Below, one piece after another: positions 13,538 to 16,478 of a stretch of DNA of 16,478 bases. The stretch spans positions 1-16,478 of the forward strand of contig CAKPVT010000035.1 in the NCBI GenBank assembly GCA_934196125.1. The letters run 5' to 3'. The notes below the pieces were generated by a model. It was not told the DNA's origin. It did no database searches and saw only the letters and a list, made by a program, of their open reading frames with translations. Position 1 is the stretch's first letter. Each line of letters begins with the position of its first letter. The DNA is from an uncultured Streptococcus sp. GTDB lineage: Bacteria; Bacillota; Bacilli; Lactobacillales; Streptococcaceae. Both the position numbers and the translations under genes were made by a program.

Positions 13538-13563
13538 GAAGAAGCGGTTATCTAAGCTTCTTT
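13538..13563 (+). terminator. Weak hairpin between trmB and tRNA-Ser
   Basis: GAAGAAGC (13538-13545) pairs with GCTTCTTT (13556-13563), with one wobble, around a 10-base loop. It ends 1 base before the tRNA, with hardly any T-run. It may be a weak terminator or a processing structure releasing the tRNA 5' end from an operon transcript. Confidence 0.35.
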
Positions 13564-13564
13564 C

Positions 13565-13649
13565 GGAGAGGTCGCATAGTGGTCGAGTGCGCACGCTTGG
13601 AAAGCGTGTAGTCCAATTGGGCTCGGGGGTTCGAATCCCCTCCTCTCCT
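13565..13649 (+). tRNA. tRNA-Ser (anticodon GGA), probable integration site
   Basis: Class II tRNA. The acceptor is GGAGAGG (13565-13571) pairing with CCTCTCC (13642-13648). The D-arm is GCA/TGC, and the anticodon stem CACGC/GCGTG encloses TTGGAAA with anticodon GGA at 13599-13601. The long variable arm is TAGTCC-AATT-GGGCTC, and the T-arm is GGGGG-TTCGAAT-CCCCT with a terminal G-T pair. All arms close, so it should be functional. The base after the acceptor is T, not the G73 usual for bacterial serine tRNAs, and CCA is not encoded. It reads UCC/UCU codons. Mobile-element genes begin a few hundred bases after its 3' end, the typical side for tyrosine-recombinase integration. Confidence 0.95.
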
Positions 13650-14032
13650 TACAAAATTGAGCGGAAGTTGAAAAAAGCTATTTCTGAAGCCCCCAAAGTT
13701 ATCAAAGGAGGCAAGCCGTTCAAACAGAGATTAGATTTCTCTTCATGAGTATGAATCTAACAAAATTGGTTAAGAATCTAGCCTTAAGAACGTTAAACAC
13801 TCAAAAACCACACAGTGATTTTATCATCTTGATTGTTTTCAAGACTGAAATCGTTGTTTGGTTTTATTTTAAAGCTAGTTTTTGCCCAACCTCATTTTTA
13901 TGGAAAAAATTAAAACATGCACATATAAAAATAAGGCTGTTATTTATGACAAAAAAACGGTTGTTTATGACAAAAAGTTATCAAGGTAAGTGTCTAGAGT
14001 TTTGGGAAATGAAAAATAAATAGAGAAAACCT
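13650..14032. other. Gene-poor left end of the putative integrative element
   Basis: Between the tRNA and the first convincing element gene there is no recognisable gene. Directly after the tRNA, an open frame runs to a TGA at 13746-13748 and ends in ...KKAISEAPKVIKGGKPFKQR.... It has no ATG start of its own and looks like a gene remnant or chance frame. A 92-codon frame (13745-14023) overlaps that stop by ATGA but has a composition unlike a known protein. I regard both as doubtful. The stretch also holds two phased 17-bp direct repeats (13939-13976) and a weak promoter candidate (TGGAAA 13901-13906, 17 bp, TATAAA 13924-13929). Confidence 0.5.
13939..13976 (+). repeat. Two phased 17-bp direct repeats near the presumed attL
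   Basis: GTTATTTATGACAAAAA (13939-13955) and GTTGTTTATGACAAAAA (13960-13976) differ at one base and are offset by 21 bp, two helical turns. They lie about 290 bp from the tRNA 3' end. Arm-type integrase sites, an operator or iterons would all fit. Confidence 0.7.
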
Positions 14033-14064
14033 AGGAGGAACAGAGAAATCTGTTCCTCCTTTTT
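14033..14064 (+). terminator. Perfect intrinsic terminator ahead of the first element gene
   Basis: AGGAGGAACAGA (14033-14044) pairs perfectly with TCTGTTCCTCCT (14049-14060) around a GAAA tetraloop, followed by TTTTT. It is very strong and ends about 35 bp before the next start codon, with no promoter visible in between. It either insulates the element from trmB-tRNA read-through or acts as an attenuator. Confidence 0.88.
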
Positions 14065-14098
14065 CTGTTTCTAAATCAAAACGAAAGGACACAAAACA

Positions 14099-14305
14099 AT
14101 GGCTGATGAATTAGAACTCGTGATGGATATTGAAACATTAGAAATTTTTGAAGTCAAATCTTCTGATGACAACAGTAAGGATGATTTAGCATCATCAGAA
14201 GAAGTAGTAGAAGAGCAAGTATTAACTTTAAAATCCTATCACACTAATGTTGTTCAGTTGACCTTATTTGATACTGTTAACCCAGCTAGTCTTCATTCCT
14301 CTTAA
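14099..14305 (+). CDS. Small, highly acidic element protein with a beta-clamp-like QLTLF motif
   Basis: A 68-aa protein I do not recognise. GAAAGGAC lies about 8 bp upstream of the ATG, so expression is likely. It carries 16 Asp/Glu against 3 Lys and no Arg. The first 40 residues are mostly acidic (MADELELVMDIETLEIFE; SEEVVEEQ), with a Ser/Asp-rich middle. Near the C-terminus, VVQLTLFD contains Gln53-Leu-Thr-Leu-Phe57, which fits the QL(S/D/x)LF pentapeptide by which many bacterial proteins bind the DNA polymerase sliding clamp DnaN. Charge and size recall DNA-mimic or adaptor proteins, but that is inference. It is the first gene after the element's leader terminator, 46 bp before the regulator gene. 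Confidence 0.72.
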   Translation: MADELELVMDIETLEIFEVKSSDDNSKDDLASSEEVVEEQVLTLKSYHTNVVQLTLFDTVNPASLHSS

Positions 14306-14351
14306 TACGGAATTAAGAAAAAATAGGAATACATAAATGTCAGGGGGAATA

Positions 14352-15146
14352 ATGTACCATAGACTAAAAGAACTACGAAAAGACAAAGGATTAACTCAGG
14401 CTGATCTAGCTAAAGTCATCAATACTAATCAATCTCAATACGGAAAATATGAAAACGGAAAAACTAATCTTAGCATAGAAAATTCTAAAATATTAGCTGA
14501 TTTTTTCGGTGTATCTATCCCTTACTTACTAGGACTTGATGATAATCCTAATCTCGTAGACCCATTTAAAAAAGTACCAAACCGAATTGGAGAATTGATT
14601 GATACAAGTAACAAAACACTCAAAGAAATTAGTCAGGAAATTAATATCAATTACGAAACTTTATCAGCGTATAAACGACAAGTTAGATACCCTAAAAAAG
14701 AAAACGCCAAAATCCTTGCGGACTACTTCGGTGTATCTATCCCTTACTTACTAGGACTTGATAATGTTTTTGAAAAACCACCAACAAAAATGAATACACG
14801 AATTCCATATCTAGTTGCTTTAAGCGGTAAAACACTGAAAAAAATTAGCAAAGAAACTGGAATAGCTTACCCAACATTAACAAGCTATAACCAAGGCATA
14901 CGTAACCCCAAGAATAACAATGCAGTTATTCTTGCAAAATATTTTGGAGTATCAGTTCCTTACTTACTAGGACGTGATGATACACCAACACTAGTAAATC
15001 CAAGGGATACTATTCCAGCAAAATGGATTCAAGAGCTTTTTTCTATCAGTCACAAAAAATCTGAACTGCTACAGGAATATATGGAGCTAGATAAGAAGGA
15101 AAAAGCTATTCTTAAACAGATAATGGAGAACTTAAATGCAACATGA
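14352..15146 (+). CDS. XRE-family regulator with three tandem helix-turn-helix repeats
   Basis: A DNA-binding regulator of 264 aa with three consecutive Cro/CI-type units: about residues 3-63, 77-137 and 149-209, each ending in FGVS(I/V)PYLLG. Unit 1 is canonical (KGLTQADLAKVINTNQSQYGKYENG). Units 2 and 3 use a variant recognition region (KEISQEININYETLSAYKRQ; KKISKETGIAYPTLTSYNQG). The C-terminal about 45 residues (LLQEYMELDKKEKAILKQIM) look like a dimerisation helix. I start at the ATG at 14352, since AGGGGGA is 4-5 bp upstream; an ATG 15 bp earlier sits before that Shine-Dalgarno. Units 1 and 2 share 36 identical bases, pointing to recent internal duplication or conversion. It is likely to control the replication initiator downstream. 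Confidence 0.85.
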   Translation: MYHRLKELRKDKGLTQADLAKVINTNQSQYGKYENGKTNLSIENSKILADFFGVSIPYLLGLDDNPNLVDPFKKVPNRIGELIDTSNKTLKEISQEININYETLSAYKRQVRYPKKENAKILADYFGVSIPYLLGLDNVFEKPPTKMNTRIPYLVALSGKTLKKISKETGIAYPTLTSYNQGIRNPKNNNAVILAKYFGVSVPYLLGRDDTPTLVNPRDTIPAKWIQELFSISHKKSELLQEYMELDKKEKAILKQIMENLNAT

Positions 15147-15179
15147 TTTAAAATGCCATCCAGACTATTTTTAAACACT

Positions 15180-15228
15180 TTGGACTGTTCTAAAAGATCA
15201 AAAATAAGATTTAGTATTGAAATACTAA
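15180..15228 (+). promoter_or_regulatory. Candidate promoter and 18-bp palindromic operator ahead of the replication genes
   Basis: TTAGTATT (15211-15218) and AATACTAA (15221-15228) form a perfect inverted repeat around GA, the layout of a Cro/CI-type operator. Just upstream, TTGGAC (15180-15185) and TAAGAT (15205-15210) could be a promoter with a long 19-bp spacer. A repressor on the palindrome would cover the start of transcription. The 104-bp stretch from the regulator's stop to the leader ORF holds no other evident feature. Confidence 0.5.
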
Positions 15229-15250
15229 GATACAAAAGAAAGGACAAGAT

Positions 15251-15322
15251 ATGACACCGATTGCTAAGTTAACTCAAAATTTACTTGTTGTTGACCTCAG
15301 AGTTTTTGAAGGGGTGAGATAA
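15251..15322 (+). CDS. 23-codon leader ORF translationally coupled to repA
   Basis: A short frame beginning MTPIAKLTQNLLVVD and ending in ...VFEGVR. AAAGGAC lies 7 bp upstream of its ATG, and its TAA shares a base with the repA ATG (TAATG). The repA Shine-Dalgarno (AAGGGGTGAG) lies inside this ORF's last codons. It probably sets the rate of RepA translation rather than making a functional peptide (inference). Confidence 0.55.
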   Translation: MTPIAKLTQNLLVVDLRVFEGVR

Positions 15323-16317
15323 TGATTGGATTAGAACAATTTTCAGCAATTACGCTAGAGCAGATGCAGACATCTGAACGCTTTTTTCCGATGGCTTGGG
15401 TGCTGTGGGAGGATACTCATTATCAAAAGCTTAAGTCAGACTGCAAGGTATTGTATAGCATGATGAAAAATCGTTTAGAACTCTCTGCTAAAAATGGCTG
15501 GGTAGACGAGGCAGGTCGTGTTTATATTGAATTTTCCAATGCAGAAATCCAACGGTATTTTAACTGCTCCAAACCGACGGCAATCAAACTGAAAAAAGAT
15601 CTGTCAGACTATGGCTTAATTTATGAGTATAGTCAATTCTCAAATGCCGATGGTCAATTGGCTAACCGTATTTACATTGGTCAAGTCATGACTTATGATG
15701 CTGAAAAGTACAAGCAAGAACGCTTGGAACGTCAAGAAAAAGCCTTTCAAAAACGAATCGAAAAACGTCAGAACAGACCCCGTAAAAATAATTTACGGGG
15801 GGTGTCAAAAGATTTAACGGGTGCGGTTAACGATTTTGACCCAAATTATAAAGACTCTAGTAAAACTGATTCTAGTAAAAATAATTATAGTTCTAGAAAG
15901 GCTGAGCAAAATTCTGACGAATTTTCTCAACCTGCTAGAGCTGATAGTCACTCTTCCCAAAAACAATCGGTTAAGTACGTTCCACCTAAATATTACTCAT
16001 TGCTAAATGTCATTGCAGATCGCTATAATGCAAAATTTACCCAGTATGATCTCTTTACAGGAGAATTCCAGAATTATAGCTTAACGCATCGTCAGAAAAT
16101 GCTTATCGGACAATATTTAGCCGATGGCTATGTTACCAGTCAAGAAATGCTTGATTTGATTGAAAACCACGTCCCCGTTGATTGTGAAAGTCCATTGGCT
16201 TACCTCTTGAAATCTTTAGAAAACTTAAAACAAGAACGACTGTATGAGCAAAAAGAAATCGCACATCGCAATGCCGAAAATTATTATGCGAGGCGCCAAC
16301 AGGAGGTTACAACATGA
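15322..16317 (+). CDS. repA: RepA_N-type replication initiator protein of a mobile element
   Basis: A 331-aa initiator like those of theta-replicating Gram-positive plasmids and ICEs. Residues about 10-125 are the RepA N-terminal domain with winged-helix character (FFPMAWVLWEDTHYQKLKSD, then the helix-turn-helix-like SNAEIQRYFNCSKPTAIKLK). Residues about 130-155 are a basic, charged helix, and 156-215 a low-complexity Ser/Asn/Asp linker. A C-terminal domain, about 218-305 (YVPPKYYSLLNVIADRYNAKF...), follows, then a charged tail. TQYDLFTG (Gln241-Phe245) resembles a clamp-binding motif. AAGGGGTGAG precedes the ATG, inside a coupled leader ORF. DNA repeats in the linker-coding part may be the origin, as in RepA_N plasmids. 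Its stop overlaps the next ATG (ATGA). Confidence 0.82.
   Translation: MIGLEQFSAITLEQMQTSERFFPMAWVLWEDTHYQKLKSDCKVLYSMMKNRLELSAKNGWVDEAGRVYIEFSNAEIQRYFNCSKPTAIKLKKDLSDYGLIYEYSQFSNADGQLANRIYIGQVMTYDAEKYKQERLERQEKAFQKRIEKRQNRPRKNNLRGVSKDLTGAVNDFDPNYKDSSKTDSSKNNYSSRKAEQNSDEFSQPARADSHSSQKQSVKYVPPKYYSLLNVIADRYNAKFTQYDLFTGEFQNYSLTHRQKMLIGQYLADGYVTSQEMLDLIENHVPVDCESPLAYLLKSLENLKQERLYEQKEIAHRNAENYYARRQQEVTT
15778..15899 (+). repeat. Inverted and direct repeats inside repA, candidate replication origin
   Basis: CCCCGTAAA (15778-15786) and TTTACGGGG (15792-15800) form a perfect 9-bp inverted repeat. Then come TTTAACG and GTTAACG about 12 bp apart. TCTAGTAAAA follows twice (15856-15865 and 15871-15880), with a partial third copy, TCTAGAAA (15892-15899). 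All lie in the linker-coding part of repA, where RepA_N replicons carry their origin (family knowledge); no experiment supports this copy. Confidence 0.45.
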
Positions 16318-16355
16318 GTAACAAAGCATTTATCGCCATTCCAAAATCTTTTTGA
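16314..16355 (+). CDS. Strongly initiated micro-ORF after repA (possibly frameshifted gene start)
   Basis: ATG at 16314 overlaps the repA stop (ATGA) and follows AGGAGG by 7-8 bp, so ribosomes should start here. The frame MSNKAFIAIPKSF stops after 13 codons at TGA 16353-16355, right after a run of five T (16349-16353). One extra T would let it continue LKNKGEINLSKHECLT to a TAG at 16400-16402. It could be a genuine leader peptide, a broken gene, or a sequence error. Confidence 0.4.
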   Translation: MSNKAFIAIPKSF

Positions 16356-16478
16356 AAAATAAAGGGGAAATAAATCTATCAAAACATGAATGCTTGACCT
16401 AGGCAGGTCACTAAACTACCTCTGTTCTTTGATAACTGAATAGCCACCACTGCCCTGATTAGCAGTGATCTAAGCATA
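16356..16478 (+). other. Probable untranslated leader of the next element operon, with boxA-like sequence
   Basis: No ORF is supported here apart from a possible -1 frame continuation. TGACCT (16395-16400) and AGGTCA (16405-16410) make a 6-bp hairpin with loop AGGC. TGTTCTTTGATAACT (16423-16437) resembles the boxA antitermination element of Gram-positive rRNA operons. CACTGC (16448-16453) and GCAGTG (16462-16467) make another 6-bp hairpin. The window ends before the next gene. Confidence 0.4.

Noticed and set aside
13527..13748. A 73-codon frame running through the tRNA gene
   Set aside because: Its first half is only the translation of tRNA-Ser sequence; no Shine-Dalgarno fits its ATG. Only the part after the tRNA could be a remnant.
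13745..14023. A 92-codon frame after the tRNA
   Set aside because: Composition is unlike a known protein, there is no good ribosome-binding site, and it includes the direct repeats (MTKK...MTKS). Kept only as a remark in the region entry.
13650..16478. CRISPR array, prophage or toxin-antitoxin system in the accessory part
   Set aside because: No regularly spaced repeats, no phage structural or lysis genes, and no toxin-like partner were seen; the 68-aa acidic protein and the HTH regulator do not form a recognisable pair.

Overview
The window is low-GC DNA with strong Shine-Dalgarno sequences and a gene order typical of Streptococcus. The gene families and order (manLMN; tsaE-GNAT-LytR/BrpA; hit divergent from ecsAB; ccrZ-trmB) fit the S. 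mutans / S. bovis-equinus part of the genus. The species is an inference and cannot be fixed from this window alone.

Positions 1-13520 are chromosomal core. On the minus strand lies the mannose-family PTS operon manL-manM-manN (EIIAB, EIIC, EIID). It has a clear sigma-A promoter overlapped by a cre-like site, a second cre-like site further upstream, and what looks like the end of an IS3-family element only 18 bp past manN. Next comes a Cof-type HAD phosphatase (minus). On the plus strand follow two tandem DUF1361 membrane proteins, one of which has lost the family motifs, and an AzgA-type purine permease with a structured leader. The tsaE / GNAT acetyltransferase / LCP (LytR/BrpA) operon follows and ends at a pair of convergent terminators. 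Then hit and a small membrane-anchored coiled-coil protein (minus) are divergent from ecsA-ecsB, followed by ccrZ and trmB (plus). Two genes, the HAD phosphatase and tsaE, have an extended -10 promoter placed so that transcription should begin at or next to the start codon, suggesting leaderless mRNAs.

A tRNA-Ser(GGA) gene sits at 13565-13649. Everything after it looks like the left end of an integrative element, probably an ICE: a gene-poor stretch with phased 17-bp direct repeats, a perfect 12-bp terminator ahead of the first gene, a 68-aa very acidic protein carrying a beta-clamp-like QLTLF motif, a regulator made of three tandem helix-turn-helix repeats, an 18-bp palindrome that may be its operator, a 23-codon leader ORF coupled by TAATG to a RepA_N-type replication initiator, and finally a strongly initiated micro-ORF followed by a boxA-like sequence and hairpins at the window edge. 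The working model is that the HTH protein controls expression of the replication initiator, whose origin may lie in repeats within its own coding sequence, and that a boxA-type antitermination signal lies ahead of the downstream genes. The right end, integrase and relaxase are outside the window, so the element's type and boundaries remain inference.
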